In this document: one piece after another, positions 48,751 through 57,482 of the stretch | Position numbering within the stretch: the first letter of the stretch is position 1 | Layout: each line of letters begins with the position of its first letter | From: Bacillota bacterium | GTDB taxonomy: Bacteria; Bacillota; Clostridia; Christensenellales; Aristaeellaceae | Assembly (NCBI GenBank): GCA_023404345.1 | Contig: JAEYCB010000047.1 | Coordinates: 1-64,000 of the forward strand | Length of the DNA stretch: 64,000 nt | Direction of reading: 5' to 3' | Translations under genes and position numbers: made by a program | The notes under the pieces: generated by a model | Told to the model about the DNA's origin: nothing | Seen by the model: the letters and a program-made list of their open reading frames with translations, nothing else | Database searches by the model: none

Positions 48751-48780
48751 TTTACATTTTCATATTGCCTATGCTATAAT
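48751..48780 (+). promoter_or_regulatory. Promoter of the divergent LacI gene
   Basis: TTTACA (48751-48756), 18-base spacer, TATAAT (48775-48780) preceded by TGC (extended -10), about 68 bases before the ATG. Confidence 0.7.
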
Positions 48781-48847
48781 GAACCCAGAAACAAGCAATC
48801 TCACATCGCAGGGCCATGCCGTGCGCACTAAGGAGGCAAAGCGAAAC

Positions 48848-49849
48848 ATGAAACGAAAGGGCAGCGAACCCACCATCTCTCAGGTCGCAGCCTTAGCAGG
48901 CGTATCCATCGCCACGGTTTCGCGCGTCCTAAACGATCCGTCCAAGGTACGTCCTGCCACGGTGGAAAAGGTAAGTGCTGCCATCGACACACTGGCCTAT
49001 CCGCGCCCTCAGCCTGCTGTGGATCTTCGCAACCGGCTGATCGTGGCGGTGCTGCCCAACCTGGACAACCCCTTTTATTCTAAAATCATCAAAGGGATTC
49101 AGGTATCGGCCAAAGGGCATGGGCTGGAAGTGCTGCTTTATGCCGAGGGCAATGTGGACGCTCATTCGCGCCGGCTTTTGGATATGCTGGGTATGATTCA
49201 GGCGCGCGGCCTGATTATCCTCTCCCCTGTCAACCGCCTGGACGTGCTTAACGATCTGGCAGCCGCCCTGCCGCTGGTGCAGTGTGCTGAATATAATGAA
49301 GAAAGCACTTTGCCTTACGTGGGTGTAGATGACTTTGCCGCTGCTCGCAATGCAACCGAAACCCTAATTCGGCGCGGTCACCGCCGCATTGCCCTGATCA
49401 ACGGCCCCGACCGCTATAAATACGCCCGTCACCGCTACCTGGGTTATGCGGATGCGCTCCGGCGTGCAGGTCTTGCGGTGGACAGCGCTCTGGTAGCCAA
49501 TGTAACGGAGATGGGCTTTGATAGCTCACTTGCCGTAGCGCGGCAGATGCTTCTGGCCAGCGAACGTCCGGACGCAATTTTGGCCACCAGCGACATGTAC
49601 GCCTCCGCCGTGGTTAAGGCCGCCACCTCTGAAGGCATCCGCATTCCCGACGATCTGGCGCTGATCGGTTTTGATAACACCTACATCTCCCAGATGAGCC
49701 ACCCCAGCGTGGCGGCGGTGAGTCTGCCGCGCTTTCAGCTGGGCTACATGGCCTGCGAGGTACTGTCCGAACGCATTTTGAACCCTGCCTCGGACGAGCC
49801 ACGGCACTTTCTGCTGGAAACGGAGCTGGTGCTCCGCGACTCCGTATAA
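48848..49849 (+). CDS. LacI-family transcriptional regulator (Rbs locus)
   Basis: 333 residues from the ATG at 48848, with AAGGAGG at 48830-48836. The helix-turn-helix and hinge read I-S-Q-V-A-A-L-A-G-V-S-I-A-T-V-S-R-V-L-N, followed by the effector domain with D-N-P-F-Y-S-K-I-I-K-G-I and D-L-A-L-I-G-F-D-N-T-Y. Divergent from the Rbs-type operon, so it most likely controls that operon and itself through the shared intergenic region. A TIM-barrel isomerase gene follows 42 bases downstream and probably shares its transcript. Confidence 0.94.
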   Translation: MKRKGSEPTISQVAALAGVSIATVSRVLNDPSKVRPATVEKVSAAIDTLAYPRPQPAVDLRNRLIVAVLPNLDNPFYSKIIKGIQVSAKGHGLEVLLYAEGNVDAHSRRLLDMLGMIQARGLIILSPVNRLDVLNDLAAALPLVQCAEYNEESTLPYVGVDDFAAARNATETLIRRGHRRIALINGPDRYKYARHRYLGYADALRRAGLAVDSALVANVTEMGFDSSLAVARQMLLASERPDAILATSDMYASAVVKAATSEGIRIPDDLALIGFDNTYISQMSHPSVAAVSLPRFQLGYMACEVLSERILNPASDEPRHFLLETELVLRDSV

Positions 49850-49891
49850 ACGTTACTCCATGCAACCGAATAACGGGAGGTACTTGCAATT

Positions 49892-50806
49892 ATGAAACTG
49901 GGCTTTGTAAGCGCGATTCTGGACGGCTGGACATTTGAAGGCATGGTAGACGCAGCCGCCGACATGGGCTATCAGTGTGTGGAGGTAGCCTGCTGGCCCG
50001 CCGGGAAGGCGGAGCGCCGCTACGCGGGCGTCAGCCACATTGACGTGGATGCGCTGGACGATGAGAAGGTGCGCTACATCCACAGCTACCTTGAGCAGCG
50101 CGGCGTGGAGATCTCCGCCCTGGCGTACTACCCCAACACCCTGGATGGTGACCTGGAAAAGCGCGCCGCCGCTGTGGAACACCTCAAGAAAGTCATTCGG
50201 GCCAGCCATCGGCTGGGTGTGAACCTGGTTACCACCTTTATCGGCCGCGACCAAACCAAAACCGTGGAGGAGAACCTCGACATCATGTGTCAGGTCTGGC
50301 CTCCCATCCTCAAACTGGCTGAGGAACTGGGCGTGCGTGTCGCCATCGAGAACTGCCCCATGCTCTTCGGCCTCGATCAGTGGCCCGGCGGACAGAATCT
50401 GATGACCACCCCGGCGATCTGGCGTAAAGTATTTGAGTTGCTGCCTTCCCCCAACCTGGGTATCAACTACGACCCCTCACACTTCGTTTGGCAAATGATG
50501 GACTACACTCAGCCCATTTACGAGTTCAAGGACAAAATTTTCCACGTCCATTATAAGGATATCAAGCTTTTTCCCGACAAGCTGCGCCAAGTGGGCACCA
50601 TGGCCTATCCGCTGGACTACATGAGTCCCAAACTGCCGGGCTTGGGCGATGTGGACTGGGGCCGCTATGTATCGGCGCTGACCGATATCGGCTACGATGG
50701 TTATACCTGCATCGAGGTTGAGGACCGTTCCTTCGAGGGCAGCCGCGAAAAGGTGCTGGATTCCCTGCGTCTTTCCAAGCGCTACATGGAGCAGTTCGTT
50801 ATCTGA
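49892..50806 (+). CDS. TIM-barrel sugar phosphate isomerase/epimerase-like protein
   Basis: 304 residues, GGGAGGT before the ATG. AP-endonuclease-2/xylose-isomerase barrel with metal-ligand positions in A-I-E-N-C, N-Y-D-P-S-H, H-V-H-Y-K-D and I-E-V-E-D. Not close to the other isomerase of this locus, so a different step or substrate is likely. It is longer than IolI, with an insertion around F-P-D-K-L-R-Q-V-G-T. It follows the LacI gene on the plus strand, diverging from the transporter operon, and is probably controlled by the same repressor. Confidence 0.88.
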   Translation: MKLGFVSAILDGWTFEGMVDAAADMGYQCVEVACWPAGKAERRYAGVSHIDVDALDDEKVRYIHSYLEQRGVEISALAYYPNTLDGDLEKRAAAVEHLKKVIRASHRLGVNLVTTFIGRDQTKTVEENLDIMCQVWPPILKLAEELGVRVAIENCPMLFGLDQWPGGQNLMTTPAIWRKVFELLPSPNLGINYDPSHFVWQMMDYTQPIYEFKDKIFHVHYKDIKLFPDKLRQVGTMAYPLDYMSPKLPGLGDVDWGRYVSALTDIGYDGYTCIEVEDRSFEGSREKVLDSLRLSKRYMEQFVI

Positions 50807-50822
50807 ACAACAGCAAACAAAA

Positions 50823-50862
50823 AAGCGGCGCGAAGCGGGAAAATATTCGCTTCGCGCCGCTT
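50823..50862. terminator. Hairpin after the isomerase gene
   Basis: The perfect 15-bp stem AAGCGGCGCGAAGCG (50823-50837) / CGCTTCGCGCCGCTT (50848-50862) has a 10-base loop and lies 16 bases after the stop. The plus-strand tail (GCTGTATG) is not U-rich; the minus-strand tail (TTTTGTTTG) is. Confidence 0.65.
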
Positions 50863-50876
50863 GCTGTATGGGCAAA

Positions 50877-50905
50877 TTGCGCAGTGCCGCATATCATGTT
50901 ATAAT
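50877..50905 (+). promoter_or_regulatory. Promoter of the 50945 membrane-protein gene
   Basis: TTGCGC (50877-50882), 17-base spacer, TATAAT (50900-50905), 39 bases before the ATG. Confidence 0.65.
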
Positions 50906-50944
50906 TTACAAATAGAACGGATTCGCTGAAATGGGGGGAGATTT

Positions 50945-52699
50945 ATGTCAAGCCACGCCTTGAGCAACCGCCATGCGGCTGTTCTCAGTGGATGCTGCGC
51001 TCTGCTGTCCATATATTCGGCTGTATGGCTCACTGATTTTTCTACTAGCTATCATTTTGGATGGTGCCTGAAGCTAGGGCTGTTGTGCTTTGCCGGGTAT
51101 CGCTTTTGGCGTGAGCCAGACCTTCGTCTCAAAAAGGGTTATGGCATTTGGGGCGCACTGTTCATGTTGGCGTTGGGACTGGGCATGCGGATGGATGCCG
51201 CCGGTCAAACCGGCGTGCGCGGGTTGATCGGCAGTTTTTGTTTGGCGGCGTGTGCCGGACCGGCCGCGGGCTATACAGCCATATATGCATACCGTGCTCT
51301 AAACCGTTTTACGAAGCCCATGGCGCTTCGACGCGGCCGCGCATTTTGTTTGTCGCTCGGGCTGTTATTGCTGTGCTGGCTGCCGGTATTGATTGCCTTT
51401 TTCCCCGGCATAGCCGGCTATGATATGGACTTCCAAATCTATCAGGTAACATCCGGTAATTATTCTGCGCATCACCCATTGCTGCACACGCTATTCCTTG
51501 GCATATTCTGCTGGCTGGGAGAAGCATTGGGCAGTCTCACGCTGGGATACGGCCTGCACACACTGATGCAGGTAGCGATACTTGCCGCATCCATTTCCTA
51601 TGCTCTGGCCTGGTTGGCCGGTATTGGCTGCCCGCGTTGGTTGTGGATTGCGCTTCTGGCCTATTTTGCTTTGTCTCCACAGCATGCAGTGATGGCCTGC
51701 AGCGGGACAAAGGATATTCTGTTTGCTGCTGCAATGCTTGCTATAACCGTAGAGCTGTGCCGCCTGTTGCTGGAACCTCAACGGCGGCTTCGCCGATGGG
51801 TACTTGCAGGCGATGCAGCGCTGGTAGCCATAGCGTGCATGCTTCGCAATAATGCCGTCTACAGCTTTGTACTGCTCATTGTCATCTCCTTTTTGTTTTT
51901 CCGTCGCAAGCTGGGAAAGCGTGTGCTCGCGGCAACGTTGTCAGGCGTGATATTGGCCCAGGCCGGCATGATAGGGCTTCAAGCTGCCACAGGTGCAGCA
52001 AGTAGCTCTGTCCGCGAGATGCTGAGCATTCCCTGTCAACAGCTTGCCCGTGTATATGATCGTTATGGACTGTCCATTCCTGAAGGCTATGAGATTATTG
52101 AGGTGCTGCCTGACGCCGAAAACTATTTCCCCAGCCGTGCAGATTTTACCAAATCCAGTGCCAAGGTGACCACCAGTGACCGCCTGATGCGTTTCCTAAA
52201 ATTATGGATACGCGAGGCTTTGCATCACCCTGTTGAATACCTGGACGCCTTTCTCTACAACACCCGTGGATTCTGGTATGTAAACGATCTTTCCTTTGCC
52301 ACCACGTATGACGAGGTGGAAGGTTCGCCTGTAGGCTGCATGGCGCTTGGGCACCACGACAACATAGGCATTGCGGCCCCATGGCTATTGCCGGGTTTAC
52401 GCACACTCTGGCAGCAATTATTTACGCTCAACGGCTATCAGCGCTTTCCCATATTATGGACACTTCTGCACCCCGCATTTTATAGCTGGCTTCTGGGATT
52501 TGTACTGGTATGGGCCTGGTATCGGCGTGACCGTCAAGCATTGTTTGCGGGTTTTGGGCTTGCATGTTACCTTCTTTCACTTCTAATGGGTCCCTGCGCG
52601 CTGATTCGGTATCAGTATTACCTGATGCTTGCCGCTCCGGTACTGCTAGGTTATCTGTGTGCGGTCAAGCGGGATTGTGTGCCGGAAGCGCAGCAATAA
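50945..52699 (+). CDS. DUF6020-like multi-pass membrane protein
   Basis: 584 residues with about eleven to thirteen membrane helices, GGGGAG before the ATG. The layout, an acidic turn after an early helix (F-F-P-G-I-A-G-Y-D-M-D) and a loop with H-H-P-L-L-H-T-L, recalls lipid-linked-sugar glycosyltransferases of the GT-C type and the uncharacterised DUF6020 family. It is a clear paralogue of the convergent gene at 52716-54500: both share T-G-V-R-G-L, P-G-I-x-x-Y-D, a P-L-L-H-T-L loop, T-K-D and a C-terminal G-L-R-x-x-x-x-x-L-F-T-x-N-x-Y-Q-R segment. An envelope role is likely; the substrate is unknown. Confidence 0.75.
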   Translation: MSSHALSNRHAAVLSGCCALLSIYSAVWLTDFSTSYHFGWCLKLGLLCFAGYRFWREPDLRLKKGYGIWGALFMLALGLGMRMDAAGQTGVRGLIGSFCLAACAGPAAGYTAIYAYRALNRFTKPMALRRGRAFCLSLGLLLLCWLPVLIAFFPGIAGYDMDFQIYQVTSGNYSAHHPLLHTLFLGIFCWLGEALGSLTLGYGLHTLMQVAILAASISYALAWLAGIGCPRWLWIALLAYFALSPQHAVMACSGTKDILFAAAMLAITVELCRLLLEPQRRLRRWVLAGDAALVAIACMLRNNAVYSFVLLIVISFLFFRRKLGKRVLAATLSGVILAQAGMIGLQAATGAASSSVREMLSIPCQQLARVYDRYGLSIPEGYEIIEVLPDAENYFPSRADFTKSSAKVTTSDRLMRFLKLWIREALHHPVEYLDAFLYNTRGFWYVNDLSFATTYDEVEGSPVGCMALGHHDNIGIAAPWLLPGLRTLWQQLFTLNGYQRFPILWTLLHPAFYSWLLGFVLVWAWYRRDRQALFAGFGLACYLLSLLMGPCALIRYQYYLMLAAPVLLGYLCAVKRDCVPEAQQ

Positions 52700-52703
52700 T
52701 GGC

Positions 52704-52730
52704 AAAAAAGGACGCTCATGCGTCCTTTTT
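52704..52730. terminator. Shared bidirectional terminator of the convergent paralogues
   Basis: AAAAAAGGACGC (52704-52715), loop TCAT, GCGTCCTTTTT (52720-52730): U tracts on both strands. The loop contains the TGA stop of the minus-strand gene (52716-52718). Confidence 0.9.
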
Positions 52731-54500
52731 AGTGTGTCGGAAAAGCTCGCCGCAGGCGAGCTTTTCCCTTTGCTGTGCCAGTGCACTTCCCAGCATCAGC
52801 GGCACACATGCCACAAACGGATATGCGTAGCGAATCAGAACGCACGCGCCGCATAAAAGCGGCAAAAAGCAGCCAATCACCATCGCCAGCATACCCAACG
52901 TACACCGGTCGCGTCCAACCAATGCCGCCGCCACTAAAAAGCCGGCTAGCCACACCCACAGTGCGGGCGCAAACAGCAACGACAGTACCGGTAGCCGTTG
53001 ATAATCGTTGGCTGTAAAGAGGCGCTCGTACCATTTCCGGAGCCCCGGCAGCACTCCCGGTGAGGCCAGTCCATGCGGCTCCACCTGATTGGTCAGCAAA
53101 TAGCCCAACCCCGTGCCCTCGCCCTCACCGTAAATGCGCGCATGGGTAGTATCGTCTAAGTACCAGTAGCCTTTCGTAGTAAGCAGCCATGCATCAAGAT
53201 AGGTGACGGGATGTTTCAGTCCCACCCGGCCCCACAGTTTGAGGAACCCCCACATCCTGTCCGGCCTGTTCACAATAGCGAATGTCTTAAGCGGATCGGC
53301 CGTATAGGGGGTATAATCCTCCACAGTGGGAAGCCATGTCCTGATCTCATAGCAATCATCCGGCTCGCTTTCATGGTAATACGCATAGACGCGCCCCATC
53401 TGTTGACTTTGCACACTAACCAGCTCGGTAGCCAAGCTGCCCGAAGCATCGCAGACGGCCTTGAGTCCGCCCAAGGCACACATATACATCCCCAACGTGC
53501 CCAGCATCAACACGCACAGACGCAATCGCCGCCCGCGTTCCATCGCCAGAAGCCCCGCCAAAAGCCCTGCCAAGATACCCACAAAGCCGTTATTGCGCAT
53601 CATGCACATCAGCGTGCCTAGCGCCACAAAGCCCGCAACAAACCCCGGTCGCCTCATGAGATCAGGGGCTCTGAGCAAGCGATGAAACCGGATGAGTAAA
53701 AGTGTCAAAAAAGCTACAAAAAAGCCATCCTTGGTATCACTAATTGCAAGCATGGCATGCACCGGAAGCAATGCAAACAGCACCAGCGCAGCAAAAAACA
53801 GCGCACGTGGCACGCCGATGCGCCACAGATAGCCCATCGCCGCGCCATAAGCCGCAGCCATAACCGCCATCTGCATCATTATAAACAGCGCATAGCCCCA
53901 TGCGGGACCGCCCATGCCCTGTCCCAGGCGATAAAAGGCTCCGAGGAGCAGCGTATGCAGGAGAGGATTGCGGTTGGTGTACTGGCCGGAAAAAATCTCG
54001 TCCAGTTGGGTATAAATATCATAGGCCGAAATTCCGGGCCAATAGGCCAAAAACACCGGCAGCCATCCCAGAAAAATCAGTGCCGCGCAGCCCCAGGCAA
54101 CCCAATGTTCATTCAGATATGTCTTCTTTTCAGAAAGCCGCAGATGGCATAGTCCGTGCCACGCTGCGGCCAGCACATAGCCCACTGCAGGCCCTGCGCC
54201 CAAGCCTGCGCCCAAGCACAGCAGCAGTCCCCTTACCCCCGTATAGCCAGCCAGTTCCAGCCGCAGTCCCAGCGCCTGCGCACCGCCTATCAGCATGCCC
54301 AGCACCGCAAAGCAGCATCTTTCCCTCCGATTTTCCAGTGCCAGGCCCCGCCCGCCCAATATGATCAGGGCTGCAAAACCCACCGTCCAGAAAAAATGAT
54401 AGTCCACCTCGCGCGTGCCGCCAAAAAGCACAACGAGACAGCCCACGCACAGCGTCGCGCACAAGCCCGCCGCCGTCCACCGCCAATGCGGACTTCTCAT
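52716..54500 (-). CDS. DUF6020-like multi-pass membrane protein, paralogue of the 50945 gene
   Basis: 594 residues from the ATG at 54500 (AAGGGGGCG upstream); an in-frame extension to 54554 has no binding site. About twelve membrane helices, with Y-W-P-G-I-S-A-Y-D and R-N-P-L-L-H-T-L-L-L in the same positions as the partner. The last ~15 residues (R-E-K-L-A-C-G-E-L-F-R-H) are encoded by a perfect hairpin that also occurs at 36079, and the stop codon lies in the terminator loop, so the C-terminus looks like intergenic repeat recruited into the reading frame. Confidence 0.75.
   Translation of the reverse strand: MRSPHWRWTAAGLCATLCVGCLVVLFGGTREVDYHFFWTVGFAALIILGGRGLALENRRERCCFAVLGMLIGGAQALGLRLELAGYTGVRGLLLCLGAGLGAGPAVGYVLAAAWHGLCHLRLSEKKTYLNEHWVAWGCAALIFLGWLPVFLAYWPGISAYDIYTQLDEIFSGQYTNRNPLLHTLLLGAFYRLGQGMGGPAWGYALFIMMQMAVMAAAYGAAMGYLWRIGVPRALFFAALVLFALLPVHAMLAISDTKDGFFVAFLTLLLIRFHRLLRAPDLMRRPGFVAGFVALGTLMCMMRNNGFVGILAGLLAGLLAMERGRRLRLCVLMLGTLGMYMCALGGLKAVCDASGSLATELVSVQSQQMGRVYAYYHESEPDDCYEIRTWLPTVEDYTPYTADPLKTFAIVNRPDRMWGFLKLWGRVGLKHPVTYLDAWLLTTKGYWYLDDTTHARIYGEGEGTGLGYLLTNQVEPHGLASPGVLPGLRKWYERLFTANDYQRLPVLSLLFAPALWVWLAGFLVAAALVGRDRCTLGMLAMVIGCFLPLLCGACVLIRYAYPFVACVPLMLGSALAQQREKLACGELFRHTKKDA
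52739..52767. repeat. Repeated hairpin, copy 2
   Basis: GGAAAAGCTCGCC, loop GCA, GGCGAGCTTTTCC: a perfect 13-bp stem inside the last codons of the minus-strand gene. Copy 1 is at 36079-36103. Confidence 0.65.
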
Positions 54501-54538
54501 GGCGTCACGCCCCCTTACATATCGTCCTAGATAGGCAC

Positions 54539-54568
54539 AGTATACCATGTGCACCCGTTTGGATGCAA
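54539..54568 (-). promoter_or_regulatory. Promoter of the minus-strand membrane-protein gene
   Basis: Minus-strand TTGCAT (54563-54568), 18-base spacer, TATACT (54539-54544) preceded by TGG (extended -10), about 39 bases before the ATG. Confidence 0.65.
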
Positions 54569-54598
54569 GCAGCGGTCCCCGCCGTGCCTGGCGCCCGC

Positions 54599-54627
54599 TT
54601 GCGCCTCCCCCACGTCCATGCTATAAT
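54599..54627 (+). promoter_or_regulatory. Promoter of the secA operon
   Basis: TTGCGC (54599-54604), 17-base spacer, TATAAT (54622-54627) preceded by TGC (extended -10), 60 bases before the start codon. Confidence 0.7.
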
Positions 54628-54686
54628 ATAGGATGAGTTATGATGCGCCTGGCGCGTCATCGCCATAAATAAGGAGACTTACCGCC

Positions 54687-57419
54687 TTGGGAATGATGGA
54701 AGTATTCAAGAAGCTGCTTGGCCAAAGCAACGAAGCTGAGGTCAAACGCCTGCAAAAGATTGCCGACCAGGTGTTGGCCAAGGAAGCCAAATACCGCGCG
54801 CTGACGGACGAGCAGCTTCAGGCCAAGACGCCGGAGTTCAAGCAGCGCCTTGCAGCCGGTGAAACGCTTGACGATATTTTGCCCGATGCTTTCGCCGCCT
54901 GCCGCGAGGCCGCCGACCGCACGGTGGGCATGCGTCCCTATCCGGTACAGATCATCGGCGGTGTATGCCTGCATCAGGGCCGCATCGCCGAAATGAAAAC
55001 CGGTGAAGGCAAAACGCTGGTGGCTACTTTGCCTGCCTACCTCAACGCCCTGACGGGTGAAGGCGTGCATATCGTAACCGTCAACGACTATCTGGCCCGC
55101 CGCGACAGCGAGTGGATGGGCAAGATCTACAAGTTCATGGGCCTCACCGTGGGCCTAATCGTGCACGACCTGGACAACGCCCAGCGCCGCGCCGCCTATG
55201 CCTGCGACATCACCTACGGCACCAACAACGAGATGGGCTTTGACTACCTGCGCGACAACATGGTCATCCATGAGCGCGACATGGTGCAGCGCGGTCACGT
55301 CTACGCCATCGTGGACGAGGTGGACTCCATCCTCATTGACGAGGCGCGCACGCCGCTGATCATCTCTGGTCAGGGCGACAAATCCACCGACCTGTACGAG
55401 AAGGCCAACCAGTTCGTCAGCCGCCTCAAAAACGAAGAGGACTACACCATCGCCGAGAAGGAGAAGGCCGTCTCCCTCACCGAGCAGGGCATTGCCAAGG
55501 CCCAACGTGCCTTCAACGTGGAAAATATCGCCGACCTGGATAACGCCGAGCTTTACCATCATATCCTTGCTGCGCTCAAGGCCCACGCCATCATGAAGCG
55601 CGACGTGGATTATGTGGTGCAAAACGGCGAGGTCATCATCGTGGACGAGTTCACCGGCCGCCTGATGGTAGGCCGCCGCTACTCCGACGGCCTGCATCAG
55701 GCCATTGAGGCCAAGGAACACGTCAAGGTGGAGCGCGAGAGCAAGACGCTGGCTACCATCACTTTCCAGAACTACTTCCGCATGTACAAAAAGATCAGCG
55801 GCATGACCGGTACCGCCAAGACCGAGGAAGAGGAATTCCAGGGCATCTATAATCTGGACGTGGTGCAGATCCCCACCAACAAGCCCATGATCCGCAAGGA
55901 CCTCAACGACATGGTCTACAAGACCAAGCGCGGCAAGTTCAATGCCGCGGTGGAGGAAATCGTCAAGCGCCACCAGACCGGCCAGCCCATTCTGGTGGGC
56001 ACCGTGAACGTGGAAACCAGCGAGATGCTCTCCCACCTCATCAAGCTGCGCGGCGTGAGCCATGAGGTGCTCAACGCCAAGAATCACCAGAAGGAAGCCG
56101 AGATCGTGGCTCAGGCCGGTCACGTGGGGGCCGTGACCATCGCCACCAACATGGCTGGCCGCGGAACCGACATTTTGCTGGGCGGCAACCCGGACTTCCT
56201 GGCCCGCCGCGCCATGCGGCAGGAAAACTACCCCGACGAGATTATCGAGGCGGCCACCGGCCATAACGAAAACGTTGACCAGGTGGTGCTGGATGCGCGT
56301 AAGCGCTACCGCGAGCTCTACGAGGGCTTCAAGAAGGAAACCGACGCCGAGCACGAGCGCGTCATGGCGCTGGGCGGCCTGCACATCATCGGCACCGAGC
56401 GCCACGAGAGCCGCCGCATCGACAACCAGCTGCGCGGCCGCGCCGGCCGTCAGGGCGACCCCGGCAGCACACAGTTCTTTATCAGCCTCGAGGACGACGT
56501 GATGCGCCTCTTCGGCTCCGAGCGCATCACGCCCATGATCGAAAAGCTGGGCATGACCGAGGACCAGCCGCTTGAAGCCGGCATGCTCACCAAGCAGATC
56601 GAGGCCGCACAGAAGCGCATCGAGGGCCGCAACTACTCCATCCGCAAGAGCGTCCTGCAATATGACGACGTGATGAATAAGCAGCGCGAGCTCATCTATG
56701 GCCAGCGCCGCGATATCCTCATGGGCCATGACGTACGCCAAAACATCATCGACATGGTCCACAAGCTCATCGACTCCACTGCCGAGCGCAATTTCACCGG
56801 CGAGGGCAGCTTTGACTGGTCCGTTGATGATGCGCGCGACTATCTCGAGAAGCTGTGCCTGAAACCCGGCACCTTTGACAGCCATGCTGCGGCCATCAAG
56901 ACCATGGAAGAACCCGATGAGCTGGTCAAGCTCCTCTATGCCGACGCCGAGGCCTTCTATGCCGAGCGCGAGGCGCTGCTGACCGGCATGGGCATCGACA
57001 TGCGCGAGTTTGAGCGCGTGGTTCTGCTCTCCGCCATCGATCATCACTGGATGGATCATATCGACGCCATGGACGACCTGCGCGACGGCATTGGCCTGCG
57101 CGCCTACGGCCAGCGCGACCCCGTGCAGGAATACCGGATGGAAAGCTATGATATGTTCAACGACATGGTGCATTTCATCCGCGAGGAAACCGTGCGCCGC
57201 CTGTATCAGGCCCGCGTGGAACGCCTGCCGGAGCGCCGCCGTACCGTCAATCTCGACGCCGCCAAGGCCAGCCTGCAGGGGGAGGAAAACACCAACGGCC
57301 AGGCCAAGAAGGGCGGCGCGCCTACCAACAAGGCTATGCCCGGTGCTCCCGGGCGCAACCAGCCCTGCCCCTGCGGCAGCGGCAAAAAGTACAAGCACTG
57401 CTGCGGCGCGGGGAAATAG
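54687..57419 (+). CDS. secA: Preprotein translocase ATPase SecA
   Basis: 910 residues. SecA pushes unfolded proteins through SecYEG. The nucleotide site is M-K-T-G-E-G-K-T at about 103-110, the DEAD-like motif [15 protein letters not shown], and the second helicase domain has [10 protein letters not shown] and [12 protein letters not shown] Gln/Lys/Gly linker leads to the zinc-binding [13 protein letters not shown], which contacts SecB or ribosomes. The start appears to be TTG at 54687, with AAGGAG upstream; an ATG two codons on lies too far from it. prfB follows 63 bases later. Confidence 0.97.
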   Translation: MGMMEVFKKLLGQSNEAEVKRLQKIADQVLAKEAKYRALTDEQLQAKTPEFKQRLAAGETLDDILPDAFAACREAADRTVGMRPYPVQIIGGVCLHQGRIAEMKTGEGKTLVATLPAYLNALTGEGVHIVTVNDYLARRDSEWMGKIYKFMGLTVGLIVHDLDNAQRRAAYACDITYGTNNEMGFDYLRDNMVIHERDMVQRGHVYAIVDEVDSILIDEARTPLIISGQGDKSTDLYEKANQFVSRLKNEEDYTIAEKEKAVSLTEQGIAKAQRAFNVENIADLDNAELYHHILAALKAHAIMKRDVDYVVQNGEVIIVDEFTGRLMVGRRYSDGLHQAIEAKEHVKVERESKTLATITFQNYFRMYKKISGMTGTAKTEEEEFQGIYNLDVVQIPTNKPMIRKDLNDMVYKTKRGKFNAAVEEIVKRHQTGQPILVGTVNVETSEMLSHLIKLRGVSHEVLNAKNHQKEAEIVAQAGHVGAVTIATNMAGRGTDILLGGNPDFLARRAMRQENYPDEIIEAATGHNENVDQVVLDARKRYRELYEGFKKETDAEHERVMALGGLHIIGTERHESRRIDNQLRGRAGRQGDPGSTQFFISLEDDVMRLFGSERITPMIEKLGMTEDQPLEAGMLTKQIEAAQKRIEGRNYSIRKSVLQYDDVMNKQRELIYGQRRDILMGHDVRQNIIDMVHKLIDSTAERNFTGEGSFDWSVDDARDYLEKLCLKPGTFDSHAAAIKTMEEPDELVKLLYADAEAFYAEREALLTGMGIDMREFERVVLLSAIDHHWMDHIDAMDDLRDGIGLRAYGQRDPVQEYRMESYDMFNDMVHFIREETVRRLYQARVERLPERRRTVNLDAAKASLQGEENTNGQAKKGGAPTNKAMPGAPGRNQPCPCGSGKKYKHCCGAGK

Positions 57420-57450
57420 GCCGGACGAAGGACCATGGACCGCGGAGTCA

Positions 57451-57465
57451 GGGCGCCGGGCGCCC
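57451..57465 (+). promoter_or_regulatory. Hairpin before the prfB ribosome-binding site
   Basis: GGGCGC-cgg-GCGCCC forms a compact stem 3 bases before the AAGGAAG site of prfB. It has no U tract, so it is not a terminator; it may slow decay or tune prfB translation. Confidence 0.4.
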
Positions 57466-57482
57466 AGTAAGGAAGTGACAGT

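Larger units (their letters stand above)
48478..48847. other. Divergent regulatory region between RbsB-like and LacI genes
   Basis: No gene seen. It holds two divergent promoters (48586-48614 minus, 48751-48780 plus), a ~100-base leader for the Rbs operon and about 140 bases of A/T-rich DNA. A short dyad GAAAGTTTTC near 48626 is the only palindrome I noted; I could not settle on an operator. Confidence 0.5.
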
